DNA from: Nitrospirota bacterium
Lineage (GTDB): Bacteria; Nitrospirota; Nitrospiria; Nitrospirales; Nitrospiraceae
Assembly (NCBI GenBank): GCA_018971525.1
Contig: JAGXAR010000021.1
Span: 1-57,199, forward strand
Direction of reading: 5' to 3'
Length of the DNA stretch: 57,199 nucleotides
The notes under the pieces are model-generated. The model ran no database searches and was not told the DNA's origin. It saw nothing but the letters and a program-made list of their open reading frames with translations. The position numbers were made by a program, and so were the translations under genes. Shown here piece by piece: positions 25,068 through 34,700 of the stretch (positions are counted from its first letter, which is position 1; every line of letters starts with the position of its first letter).

Positions 25068-26021
25068 CTACTGAAGCTTCAGGGTAAACCAGGTGGAGAG
25101 CGCCTTCATGCCGTTACGCTCGACGTTGTTGCCGTCCCACACCGCAAACGCGATGGGCACGGACATCCCCCCCTTGAACTGGGTGTCGTTGGCATCACCG
25201 GTTTCCAACGTGCGCTTCACCACCACGCGCCAGGTTGGACCAGTGTATCCACCACCCTTGACGGAACCAGAGGGTTCCCACACACCGTTTCCGATGACAT
25301 CCTGATGCGCTTGCGTCGTGAGGGTGCTGAAGCCATTGGCATTCAGATCCTCAACCGAGCTCACGCGCAGCGTCGGGTCGGACATGATGTTGCCAGACCA
25401 GATGCCGGGATTGAAGGGCCCCAGGCTCCGACCGATCCGGTCCGGATAGGTCACGCCGCCCGCCGGCTCTTCGAAATAGTAGTCCCAGAAGATGCCGGGG
25501 TATTGATCGTCCACGTCCCAGATGCCCGCGCTATCCTTGCCGAGGTCCTTCTGCCACTCTGCGTTCCACCGCCAGATGTTGGTGGTGCCGCCCGACTGGC
25601 CCATACACTGGAAAGGTGGCGCTCCAGACGTGTTGACCGGGAACATGATGGCCGCCTGATCCCGGAAGTCCTGGGGACCAATCGTCGTATCGTTCTTGGT
25701 CTGATCACTCCACTCAATACGCAGACCGAGCTCTTTGCCGTTGGTCATGGCCTTCACGAACACCGACTTCACCGAAATATTCGGGTGCATCGGCGTGGTG
25801 ATCAATTGCCCGCTCAACGGAACAATCACCCCAGGAACGCCCTCCCATACCGGGTTCGCGCCATCCATCGGGATCGCTCCCTTGACTGCCTTCGCCGGAA
25901 TCGTAACCGGCTGGCTGACAGCCAACGGGACCTGCCCGATCGTCAGCATCACGCCAACGATCAACGCAGAGAGAAGAATGCCAAACACCACACGCTTGCT
26001 GTGTGTCTGCACTACTCTCAT
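25068..26021 (-). CDS. nxrC: Nitrite oxidoreductase gamma subunit candidate NxrC
   Basis: NxrC is thought to take electrons from the NxrB iron-sulfur subunit through a heme b and pass them to a periplasmic cytochrome. The 317-residue product starts MRVVQTHSKRV (GAGGAGG upstream) with an export segment ending near LAVSQP. It belongs to the heme b subunits of type II DMSO reductase family enzymes. CMGQSGGTTNIWRWNAEW carries the candidate axial Met and ERNGMKALSTWF the candidate Lys. The gene has its own strong terminator, and a TorD-like chaperone gene directly precedes it. nxrA and nxrB are not in this window, which matches the dispersed nxr genes known in Nitrospira. Confidence 0.88.
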   Translation of the reverse strand: MRVVQTHSKRVVFGILLSALIVGVMLTIGQVPLAVSQPVTIPAKAVKGAIPMDGANPVWEGVPGVIVPLSGQLITTPMHPNISVKSVFVKAMTNGKELGLRIEWSDQTKNDTTIGPQDFRDQAAIMFPVNTSGAPPFQCMGQSGGTTNIWRWNAEWQKDLGKDSAGIWDVDDQYPGIFWDYYFEEPAGGVTYPDRIGRSLGPFNPGIWSGNIMSDPTLRVSSVEDLNANGFSTLTTQAHQDVIGNGVWEPSGSVKGGGYTGPTWRVVVKRTLETGDANDTQFKGGMSVPIAFAVWDGNNVERNGMKALSTWFTLKLQ

Positions 26022-26116
26022 AGGACTACTCCTCCTCTCGATTAAAAGATTAAGAACGGTGGTCCAAAGATAACTGCCGAAAACAGAAATAAAGCCCCTC
26101 ATAAATACGGACAATG

Positions 26117-27088
26117 TTAGGCGGTTCCGACCGGCCCTCCCTCCTCCTTGTCTTTACCTGGATCCTTTTTGTCCAAAAATGATTCTGCGCCAACTTCATT
26201 GAGCAACAGGCTCAATTCATTTCCTTGATCTGCCGCACCGCATTCATACGTCTGGCCTTCCGGCGCATTAAACGTCGCCGGCCGATAATCAGTTTCCGAA
26301 TAGGTTTGCGGAATGACACCCAGGAAGGCGACTTCGAAATCCATCAACTCCGCCATCAAATCCGCCACGTGTTTATACAGACCGGAATCGGCTTTCTTGA
26401 CCAACATCCGGCAAAACAGCGGAACCCACCGCCCGATATGATTCTTGACAAACTTTTTCTGCGCATCCAGGACGATCTGAGTCTTGTCTGCTCCATCGTG
26501 ACAGCGGGAATAGGATTCTTTGTAGGCCATGAAATGCATGAACTCGAATTCGACGCTCAAATGATCCAGTCGCTCATGGACATCCTTGGACAATTCCACC
26601 CCGAATGCACGATAGAATCCGGCGATATCGCCCATGACTTGCGATTGAGCAAACACATGGTCGTTTCCGAAGAGCGTTTCGTAGGGAGGGCAATCGAGGG
26701 TGATGACATTACTGAACACTCGGCGATGCTCGGCCTGCAGATCGTTGAGTTGCCAGTTGACGCATTCTGACGCGACAACTTTCTCGATCTGATCGAACTG
26801 CTTGCGCAGCAACACCAGCTTTTGCTTGGCCCGCTCACCGCCGATGCCGTCAAGAGCCATATCCAAGGCATCGATCGCCGCTCGCCCATCTTCGACGAAC
26901 TCTCCGCATTGCACGTAGTCAAGAAACTCGTCGTCTTCTGGATAGAGCAGGCTCCACGACACGAGGAGATAGAGCTTACTGCGATTGAGGGCGCGTTCGA
27001 CTGCGGGTGAATCTTTAATGGCCGGCGAAGTCGGAATGACCGCGGCCACGGATGGAGTACTTGTTTGCACCGGCTGTTTACTCGTCAT
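26117..27088 (-). CDS. TorD/NarJ-like molybdoenzyme chaperone
   Basis: The 323-residue protein belongs to the TorD family of cytoplasmic chaperones, which hold the apo-catalytic subunit until the molybdenum cofactor is inserted. The core spans about residues 35-240 and includes YLLVSWSLLYPEDDEFLDY, QAEHRRVFSNV, CPPYETLFG, and the DHLSVEFEFMHFMAYKE helix. It is longer than typical TorD (about 200 residues), with a 35-residue Pro/Ser/Thr N-tail and an acidic C-tail of about 70. GAGGAG precedes the ATG. It ends 96 bases before nxrC, suggesting service to the NXR catalytic subunit. Confidence 0.88.
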   Translation of the reverse strand: MTSKQPVQTSTPSVAAVIPTSPAIKDSPAVERALNRSKLYLLVSWSLLYPEDDEFLDYVQCGEFVEDGRAAIDALDMALDGIGGERAKQKLVLLRKQFDQIEKVVASECVNWQLNDLQAEHRRVFSNVITLDCPPYETLFGNDHVFAQSQVMGDIAGFYRAFGVELSKDVHERLDHLSVEFEFMHFMAYKESYSRCHDGADKTQIVLDAQKKFVKNHIGRWVPLFCRMLVKKADSGLYKHVADLMAELMDFEVAFLGVIPQTYSETDYRPATFNAPEGQTYECGAADQGNELSLLLNEVGAESFLDKKDPGKDKEEGGPVGTA

Positions 27089-27170
27089 GAGAATCAGCTC
27101 CTCGGTTTACCCTGTTGCGCACATGAACTTTCCGGGCATTCGAGGCCAAACCTTTGGCACAGGCTCGCGT

Positions 27171-27199
27171 ATGATAGGTAAAGGCCCAGGGGTTGTCAA
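27171..27199 (-). promoter_or_regulatory. Sigma-70-type promoter of the TorD-like/nxrC unit
   Basis: On the minus strand TTGACA (27194-27199) and TATCAT (27171-27176) are exactly 17 bases apart. The predicted transcript start is about 75 bases upstream of the chaperone ATG at 27088. It would drive the chaperone and probably nxrC. Confidence 0.65.
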
Positions 27200-27320
27200 G
27201 CGCGATCTCGCCCTTCGCAAGGGATAATCTAAGTCGATGATTTCTCATGTCATTCTCCCTCTTGATACGCATCATTATCTCTCCAATCTTCTCTCTTGCA
27301 TTCAGGCACGTTCTTGTGTC

Positions 27321-27926
27321 TCATGAAAGCGACTTCGCCAACACCCTAAAGGGTGTGACTCGAATGGCCACGCGATCGTTCACTGTTCGACACACTTGTT
27401 CACACAGCCCGCATCCGACACAACGCTCAGTCGTCACGACAAGACGCTGCGTATCAAAATCCATGGATAGCGCATCCGTCGGACACTTAGATGCGCAGGC
27501 ATGGCACCCCTGCCCTGCCGTGCAGACGCGGTGCGCAACAGCAGCGAGACCCATTCGTATCTGCTCCCGTCCTTCGACAGGAAGCAACGCCTCAGTGGCA
27601 CAGGCCGCAATGCAGGGCACATCCTCGCAGAGATAGCACGGTATCTGATCCGCGAAAATCACCGGTGTCCCGTTCTGCGGATGGAACGTAATCGATCCGT
27701 ACGGACAGACCTTGGCGCAGTCGCCGCACTTTGTGCATCGCTCCAAAAACAGCGCCTCGTCAGCGGCACCGGGAGGACGCAACCAATCCGTCCGCGCCGG
27801 TGGCGGAGTCGGTTGTTTCGGCACGACCTCTTGGTGTTTGGAAAATTCCTGTGCCGCTTTGGCAACGGAAACGACAGAATCCTTGAGGAAGTCGCGACGT
27901 CCATATGATGTGGAATCCGTAGCCAC
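27321..27926 (-). CDS. 4Fe-4S ferredoxin-type protein, NapF/NapG-like
   Basis: The 201-residue protein has four cysteine clusters typical of 4Fe-4S binding: CTKCGDCAKVCP near 64, CYLCEDVPCIAACA near 97, CTAGQGCHACASKCP near 135 and CVGCGLCEQVC near 168. It begins with an RRDFLKD twin-arginine motif, but the following segment is not hydrophobic enough for a standard Tat signal, so it may stay in the cytoplasm as NapF does. It starts with GTG 12 bases after the HELLH protein gene. Assembly of, or electron transfer to, the nearby molybdoenzyme is inferred. Confidence 0.87.
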   Translation of the reverse strand: MATDSTSYGRRDFLKDSVVSVAKAAQEFSKHQEVVPKQPTPPPARTDWLRPPGAADEALFLERCTKCGDCAKVCPYGSITFHPQNGTPVIFADQIPCYLCEDVPCIAACATEALLPVEGREQIRMGLAAVAHRVCTAGQGCHACASKCPTDALSMDFDTQRLVVTTERCVGCGLCEQVCRTVNDRVAIRVTPFRVLAKSLS

Positions 27927-27938
27927 AGTGGTGCACCG

Positions 27939-28937
27939 TTATATGACGCCGTCGGCGCGCAGCTTGTAGACCTCGACGCAGCGATCGCAGGCCCCGAATT
28001 CGATATCCCAGCCGGGATGATTCTCGCGGATGAAATCGAGCACGTAGGTCTCGAGTTTGCCGCCCATATCCTCGACCCACGAATAGGTCGGGAACCGGCA
28101 CAGAGGACAGGGAAACCCCGGCATCAACATGACTTTATTTTCTGTTTCTGGAACCTCGCCTCCCTCGACATCCACGGCGCGGTCCATCACGCGCAAGGTG
28201 TCCGAAGCCATTTCGATCAATTCCGAGTGGGTGAAGAAACTCGCCTGCCACAACCCTTCGAACACCGACTTCAATTGTGGCGCGGGAATCTTGCGATACC
28301 AGGAACGAAATTCTTTGAACCGGTCTTCCTTCCTGAGCATCGGCTCTTTGCCGGCTGCCGTCAGCCGACTGTCCACGGTGAGACTCCACAAGATGCGATA
28401 GCGATGGAGAATGAGAGTTTCTTCACCGGGGTTTTGTCCGACCTTGGTATCGGGATCGTACCCAAAGACCGGATCCAGCATGTCCGAGATATGCAATAAC
28501 TCATGGCGGCAATACCGTGTCAGCGCAGGATCGTAGAATCGACGTGGAATGAGCTTAATCCCGATGCCTTTCAACCCTTTTTCTTCGAACTCTTTAGCCA
28601 TCTCGTGCTCGACGGACCCCCACTTCCTGAGAATATCGACGCCTTCCTGATCTTCCTTGAGGACCCCCTTGACCAGCACAATTCCAACTCGCTCCTTCAA
28701 CAGGGGATATTCGTTGAAGGCATCGCGGATGATGTCTGAAAACCCCCAGGTACCGAACATATACTGGTAGAGCTTCTTGAACTCACTCTCACGATCATCG
28801 AGCGTAAACTTCTCGTAGATCGGATCGGCTAGCTCGTGGAACTCTTTGTAATAGGTGGGGTCGCCTTCCCGTTCCGTCTTTTCGACGAACGAGTCAATGA
28901 CCTCTTGCAGCAATGCGGGTTGAAATCGAAGTTCCAT
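27939..28937 (-). CDS. Conserved protein with HELLH motif and CxxC pairs, unknown function
   Basis: I do not recognise this 332-residue family. It starts MELRFQPALLQEVIDSFVEK (AAGGAC upstream) and is soluble. An HExxH-type motif, YCRHELLHISDML, lies near residue 145, in the pattern of zinc metallopeptidases, although a conserved third ligand cannot be confirmed. The C-terminus has two CxxC pairs, PCPLCRFPTYSW near 277 and ACDRCVEVY near 317, which could bind a zinc or an iron ion. It leads the operon into the 4Fe-4S protein gene. A role in NXR maturation or regulation is possible. Confidence 0.7.
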   Translation of the reverse strand: MELRFQPALLQEVIDSFVEKTEREGDPTYYKEFHELADPIYEKFTLDDRESEFKKLYQYMFGTWGFSDIIRDAFNEYPLLKERVGIVLVKGVLKEDQEGVDILRKWGSVEHEMAKEFEEKGLKGIGIKLIPRRFYDPALTRYCRHELLHISDMLDPVFGYDPDTKVGQNPGEETLILHRYRILWSLTVDSRLTAAGKEPMLRKEDRFKEFRSWYRKIPAPQLKSVFEGLWQASFFTHSELIEMASDTLRVMDRAVDVEGGEVPETENKVMLMPGFPCPLCRFPTYSWVEDMGGKLETYVLDFIRENHPGWDIEFGACDRCVEVYKLRADGVI

Positions 28938-29078
28938 AATAGTCCTTAATAGTCCTTGATCGTCCAATCCGGTCCGGCCTTGTCGGTACGCCTCCGACGG
29001 AGGCCCGAACCTGGTCTTTTATCGGCTGCTTGACTTGATGACGGGGCTTCTCTTACGATCACTCCAAGCTGATGCGAA

Positions 29079-29107
29079 TTATACTGGCCTGAGTCGCCGA
29101 TTTGCAA
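29079..29107 (-). promoter_or_regulatory. Sigma-70-type promoter of the HELLH/ferredoxin unit
   Basis: On the minus strand TTGCAA (29102-29107) and a consensus TATAAT (29079-29084) are 17 bases apart. The predicted leader before the ATG at 28937 is about 135 bases. The surrounding CGAATTATA string is shared with the promoter at 22967-22996. Confidence 0.6.
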
Positions 29108-29161
29108 TAAAGCCGGTCGTCGTGGGCCGCTTCACCTTGTCCCAGTCGTAAGGAAATGAAC

Positions 29162-30262
29162 ATGGCTGATCAAACTGTTTCCCAACTCGCCCCCGCTCCC
29201 TCCCCTCTCACGCCATTGCCGGGAGCGGACACAGCACCAGTCGATTTCCTTGAATACTGGAAGACAGGGGCACGGGAGTTGACCACGTTTCGTGGCCATT
29301 CGCACGGGGTCTGGTCGGTCGCCTTCGCGCCGGACGGGTTGACCCTCGCGAGCGGAGGAGTCGACCGGCTCGTCCGCATTTGGGACATTGAAACAGGGCG
29401 CTTGCTGCGCTCACTCAGGGGACACACGGCGGACATCCGGTCCGTCGTCTTCACGCCGGACGGCCAGACGCTGGCCACCGCCAGTGAGGACCGTACCATC
29501 AGGCTGTGGAACCCGAACACCGGCGAGTCGAAGAAACTCCTCTTCACACGCTATGATCACAATGTCGTCAGCCTCTCCCTCTCGCCCGACGGCCTCATGC
29601 TGGCGCGCGGCAGCCACAACAAAGACATCAAGATCTGGGAAGTCACCACCGGTACCGAGCTCATGACTCTCCTCGGCAAGGACCAATATGACCACCATTG
29701 GTCGGTCTGCGTCGCCTTTTCGCCTGACGGGATGCATCTCGCCAGCGGAACGGATATCGGCAAGATCAAGCTTTGGGAGGTCTTGCCCAGCGGAGAGGAA
29801 AAAGTCCTGCATAACGGCCACTGGAAAGAGGACGACGATGATACCAGTGAAACACGCGGGTACTTCATCGAAGACGACGGTGGATTCCAAAAACCGATGG
29901 ACTATTGGATCGGCGCGATGGCCTTTACTCCCGATGCCAAACTACTTATCACCGGGAGCCGTGACCAGACGATCAAGTTGTTCGACATGCCTCACGTGGC
30001 GGAACGACGGACGCTGAAAGGCCATACCGGGTGGGTGCGCACGCTCGCGGTCACGCCGGACAGTAAGGTGCTCATCAGCGCCGGGGATGACGCGACGATT
30101 CGGTTTTGGGACTTATCGAACGGCCGTTGCTTCAGAACGCTCAAAGCCCATGCCGGAGGTATTCGCGGGATTGCTCTGTCACCGGATGGCATGAGAATGG
30201 CCAGTGCGTCATGGGATCGCACTGTGAAACTGTGGGCCGGGGGTACCGAACCTTCCGAGTAA
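29162..30262 (+). CDS. WD40-repeat beta-propeller protein
   Basis: The 366-residue protein carries about seven WD40 repeats. Examples are SHGVWSVAFAPDGLTLASGG, followed by VRIWDIETG, and HTADIRSVVFTPDGQTLATA, followed by IRLWNPNTG; the last ends in VKLWAG. AAGGA lies seven bases before the ATG at 29162; the ATG at 29156 is less well placed. There is no signal peptide. It is one of only a few plus-strand genes, and its stop lies three bases from the stop of the convergent response regulator gene. WD40 propellers are interaction platforms, and the partner is unknown. Confidence 0.93.
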   Translation: MADQTVSQLAPAPSPLTPLPGADTAPVDFLEYWKTGARELTTFRGHSHGVWSVAFAPDGLTLASGGVDRLVRIWDIETGRLLRSLRGHTADIRSVVFTPDGQTLATASEDRTIRLWNPNTGESKKLLFTRYDHNVVSLSLSPDGLMLARGSHNKDIKIWEVTTGTELMTLLGKDQYDHHWSVCVAFSPDGMHLASGTDIGKIKLWEVLPSGEEKVLHNGHWKEDDDDTSETRGYFIEDDGGFQKPMDYWIGAMAFTPDAKLLITGSRDQTIKLFDMPHVAERRTLKGHTGWVRTLAVTPDSKVLISAGDDATIRFWDLSNGRCFRTLKAHAGGIRGIALSPDGMRMASASWDRTVKLWAGGTEPSE

Positions 30263-30265
30263 GTG

Positions 30266-31705
30266 CTACGCCTCGTCCGGTTCATCCTTAGCCGAGGGAA
30301 TCCCGTAACGCTTGCACTTTTCCCATAGGGCTTTTCGCGAAAGGCCGAGGATTTTCGAGGCCGTGGTTCGACTGCCTTCCACCCGGCCGAGAACCGACAC
30401 GATATACTCACGCTCGAACTGTTCCCGCGCCGTCGCCAACGAGGTCAGGGGACGCTCCTCGCGCTTCTGCCCCGTCAACCCTTCAGTACAAAATCCACAA
30501 GATTCTTGTGGCTCCCCGCCTGTGAACGGGCAGGACTGGAACCCGCACAGATCGGACGGCTGCACCGCTTCACGGTCCCGCCCCAGTGCCACCGCACGCT
30601 CAACCATGTTCTCCAACTCCCGCACGTTCCCGGGAAACGAATAGCGCAAAAAGAGCTCGCGCGCCGCGGAAGAAAAGCCTTTCAACGTCTTATTCATTTT
30701 GCCGGCGCACGTCTTCAGCACATGCTCTGCAATGATCATGATGTCTTCCCGCCGTTGACGCAGCGGCGGAATCACGACATGCACGACATTGAGCCGGTAA
30801 AAAAGATCCTCGCGAAACCGTCCCTGAGAGACTTCCTTCCGAAGGTCTTTCTGGGTCGCGCAGACCAGGCGCACGTCGACATCAATCCTATCGTTCCCCC
30901 CGACGCGCTCAAACTGCCGTTCCTGGAGCACACGCAATAATTTCACTTGGACGACCGGCGAGATTTCTCCGATTTCATCGAGAAACAACGTGCCTCGATG
31001 TGCCAATTCAAACCGTCCACGCCGCTGCCGCAATGCCCCCGTAAACGCCCCTTTCTCGTGGCCGAACAGTTCCGCTTCCAATAAGGTTTCCGGAAGCGCC
31101 GCGCAGCTGACCTTGATCAAGGGGTAGTGGCTTCTGGCGCTGTTTTGATGGATGGCGTTAGCGACCAGTTCCTTGCCGGTTCCGCTCTCTCCAAGAATCA
31201 GCGTCGTCGAATCTGTGCCCGCCACTAGCTTGATCTTCTCGAGTACGGCCCGCATCTGGGTGTTCGCCCCGAGAATGCCCCCGAAACTGAACTTATCTTC
31301 CAGCACCGCTTTGAGATCCTGATTTTCGCGCCGCAAGGTCACGACGCGGCCCACCCGCTCGACGATCAACAGCAATTCGTCCATCTGGAAGGGTTTCGTG
31401 ATGTAATCGAAGGCACCCAGCTTCATCGCGCCGACCGCCGTTTCCACCGATCCGTGGGCGGTAATCACCACGACCTCCGTCTGGGGCGACTGCTCTTTGG
31501 TCGCTTTGAGCACCGTGAGCCCGTCCGCGCCGGGCAGCCGTAGATCGGTGATCACCAGATCGAATGGCCGCTGCCGGATGGCTTCGATACCCTCCGTCCC
31601 GGATGCGGACGCTTCGACGTCATGACCGATTGCTTCCAGCGCGTCGACCATCGAAAGCCGCATCAACGGCTCGTCATCAACGAGCAGGATCTTAAGCCCC
31701 TTCAT
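30266..31705 (-). CDS. NtrC-type sigma-54 response regulator
   Basis: The 479-residue protein has a receiver domain (residues 1-120, phosphoacceptor Asp54 in VITDLRLPG). An AAA+ sigma-54 activator domain follows, with Walker A LGESGTGKE, GAFTGA and FLDEIGE, and a Fis-type HTH lies at the C-terminus (SRTTASKILGLSRKALWEK). Between AAA+ and HTH is an unusual Cys-rich insert, CGFQSCPFTGGEPQESCGFC, that could bind a metal. Its ATG overlaps the stop of the histidine kinase gene by four bases. It should activate sigma-54 promoters in response to that kinase. Confidence 0.95.
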   Translation of the reverse strand: MKGLKILLVDDEPLMRLSMVDALEAIGHDVEASASGTEGIEAIRQRPFDLVITDLRLPGADGLTVLKATKEQSPQTEVVVITAHGSVETAVGAMKLGAFDYITKPFQMDELLLIVERVGRVVTLRRENQDLKAVLEDKFSFGGILGANTQMRAVLEKIKLVAGTDSTTLILGESGTGKELVANAIHQNSARSHYPLIKVSCAALPETLLEAELFGHEKGAFTGALRQRRGRFELAHRGTLFLDEIGEISPVVQVKLLRVLQERQFERVGGNDRIDVDVRLVCATQKDLRKEVSQGRFREDLFYRLNVVHVVIPPLRQRREDIMIIAEHVLKTCAGKMNKTLKGFSSAARELFLRYSFPGNVRELENMVERAVALGRDREAVQPSDLCGFQSCPFTGGEPQESCGFCTEGLTGQKREERPLTSLATAREQFEREYIVSVLGRVEGSRTTASKILGLSRKALWEKCKRYGIPSAKDEPDEA

Positions 31706-34700
31706 GACACCCTCTCCATCAACGAACGTTCCCGGGAAACAGGAAGACAGAGGGTAAAGGTCGTCCCCTTCCCGACCTCACTGTCCACCAGGATCTTTCC
31801 TCCGTGACGCTCAACGATGCCCAGACTGACAGAGAGACCGAGGCCCGTCCCTTCGCCTTCGCTCTTCGTCGTAAAGAAGGGATCGAAGATCCTCGGCAGG
31901 ACGGCGGGCGGAATGCCCGATCCCGTATCCCGAACCACAATGAGGCAAACCCCTTCGACTACGGATGTCCGGATCGTCAATATCCCTCCGTCTTTCATCG
32001 CTTGGACCGCATTCAAGATCAGATTCATCAGCACCTGCTCGATCATATGCCGATCGACCATGACATGCGGCAATCCATGTCCAAGTACCGTTTCCAGCAC
32101 GATACGGTTGGGAGCAAAGAGATGCGTCGTCAAAACCAGCACCCGATCGACCACGTGATTGATGTCCGTCAGTGCAAACTCCGGCTCATGCTGCTGGGAG
32201 AAATCGAGGAGCTGCCGAACAATCTTCTGCACGCGCCGCACGCCGTCTTCCATCGACGCCCGATATTCCTCTTGCCGGCTCGGCGACAGCGTCCCCTTCC
32301 GCAAGTTGTAGAGACAGTTGAGGATGCCCCCCAGGGGATTATTGATTTCGTGGGCCACCCCCGCGGCGAGCTTCCCGACCGAGGCCAGTTTCTCCGAGTT
32401 CCTGATCTGCTGCTCCAATTTCTTGGTCTCTGTCATGTCACGCGCGATGCCCAGCACGCCCAGGATCGCCCCTTCGACACCGTGCAACGGAGAGACACTC
32501 ACCATAACAGCCCTCGGCTCTCCCGTGCGAGTCACCACTTCCACCTCATAGACCTGCTTCGCGCCGATATCCAAGGTACTCTTGAGACGCCTCCCTCGAT
32601 GACGCTTGGAGAGAAGGGCGAGGTACGGGCGCCCCAGCAGATCGTCTTTCCGGTAGCCCCATGCTTCGATCTTGCTGTTGACGTAGGTAAACCGTTGCTC
32701 GGTGTCGAGGGTGTAAATGACGTCGTTGGCGTTCTCGAGCAGATTTTCCAGATACTGCTTGGTCTCTTCAATTTCCCGCGTACGCTCTCTTACTTTCTGT
32801 TCAAGCTCTTCCCGATAGGTCTGCAGCTGTCGTTCGAGCTGCTTCCGATCGGTAATGTCTCGCAACTGCACCATCACCAATAGTTGGTCGGCCACTCCAA
32901 CGCGGATCAAATCCGTTTCGGCCGGAGTTTCCAGCCCGTCTGCGTGGCGTACCATGATCTCCTGGGTAGGCACCTTCCGTTGCCCCGTAATGATGTCGGC
33001 AAGCCATCCGCGCAACGCGTCGTGATAGGCGGGGAGGACGACCTCGAGCAGACTGCGGCCGACCACATTCGCCTCTGCATACCCCAGGGCCTGCTCCTCA
33101 CGTTTGTTGACGGCTACGATCATACCACTCGGATCCACCATAAACACCGAGTCCGCCACCAAGTCGAACAGCGCCTTGTACCGCGCCTGTGAGGCAACGA
33201 GTTGTCGCGTCCGCTCGGAGACGGCCTGTTCAAGCTTCGTCGTATATTCCTGCAGTTGTTGCTCAAGCCGGTGCCGTTCGGTCACATCGCGCACAAACGC
33301 GCGCGAGTGAACCAGCCCGCCCCGCTCTTGATCGATCAGCGCCGTGGCGTGAATCTCCACGTCGATCGGGTGACCGTCTTTGGCCAGAAACACCGTCTCG
33401 ATCGAACTGCGCCCTTGTGCCACCAATCGTTCCAGATATTGTAATACGAGCGGCTCCTGACCCCGCGGCACGAGGTCCCAGAGCCGCATCGACAGCATCT
33501 CATCGAGGGTGTATTTCAGCTTTTCGAGCCCGGTCTTGTTCACATGGACGAATCGGCCGCTCCGGTTCAATTGATAGATCATCTCCGGGGAATGCTCGAT
33601 TAAATCGCGATACTTTTCTTCCAGGCGGTGCACATCCACCACGCGTTGTTCAATCTGCGCAAACGACCGTTGTAGATTCGTCGCCATCTGGTTGAACGCA
33701 TCGGCAAGTCCTTCAATTTCATCGCCGGTCTTCAGCTCCAGTCGCCGATCCAATCGTCCGCTTCCGATTTCACGCACCCCGTCGTGCAACAACTGAATGG
33801 GACGGGCGATCCGACGTGCGACGACCACCCCTGTCCCCCACAGCACGGCGAGCACGAGCAACCCATAGAGCAGCACTTTCGCCACGAGTTCGGCAAGCGG
33901 CGCATAGGTCTCATGGGGATCCTGACGCACCACGGTGATCCACTGCTTTCCTCCGAGGCTCCCCGGGGCCAGGCTCTCGCCGAATCGGACCGGAGCGAAT
34001 CCGATCAAGGCGTTCCGGCTCCCATGCGAATCGTCCGCGACCGTGGCCCACCCGGCTTTCAGCCTCCCGAGGGCACTGATCAACTCGGGCTTTACCGTAT
34101 GCTCTTCCGGGGCCAGGACCGGGCAGATCACGGGAACACCATCGGAACTGAACAGCATCGCGTGACCGGTCGCCCCGATAGTGACCTCAGCAATGGCATG
34201 AAAGATCGTGTCTCGACGCAGGAGAATTGTGATCGCTCCAATCACCGCCCCATTCGTATCATCCACAATGGGTGCCGCCACCACGACCACGTGAGTCCCG
34301 AAACCTGGATCAAAGGCGATCTCGCTCACATAGCCTCTGAGACTCCCCCCTTTCACCACCGCTTGCCACCAGGGCGTCTTCCCGTAAAAATACTCCACTT
34401 GTGGAATGGAACTGACCACCAGCGCCCCCTGCTGGTCAGTCACCAGAATCCCGACATAGTCCGATTTGCGGATGTCGTGCCATCGGATAAGGTAATTGGT
34501 GACGATGCGATTGATGAAGAGGGGAAACTCGCTGCGTTTATCCCGCTGGCGCCACCGCTGCTGCCAATCCTTGATCATGTCCTGGATGCTTTGCGCATTC
34601 TTCCCTTCGTAGGTGCGGTTGGCTTCGGTGACGGCGGTGCGGAGAAAGGGGGTCGTGGCGAGCTGCTGGGCCTCGTTCATCCCGCGACTGACCTGCATTT

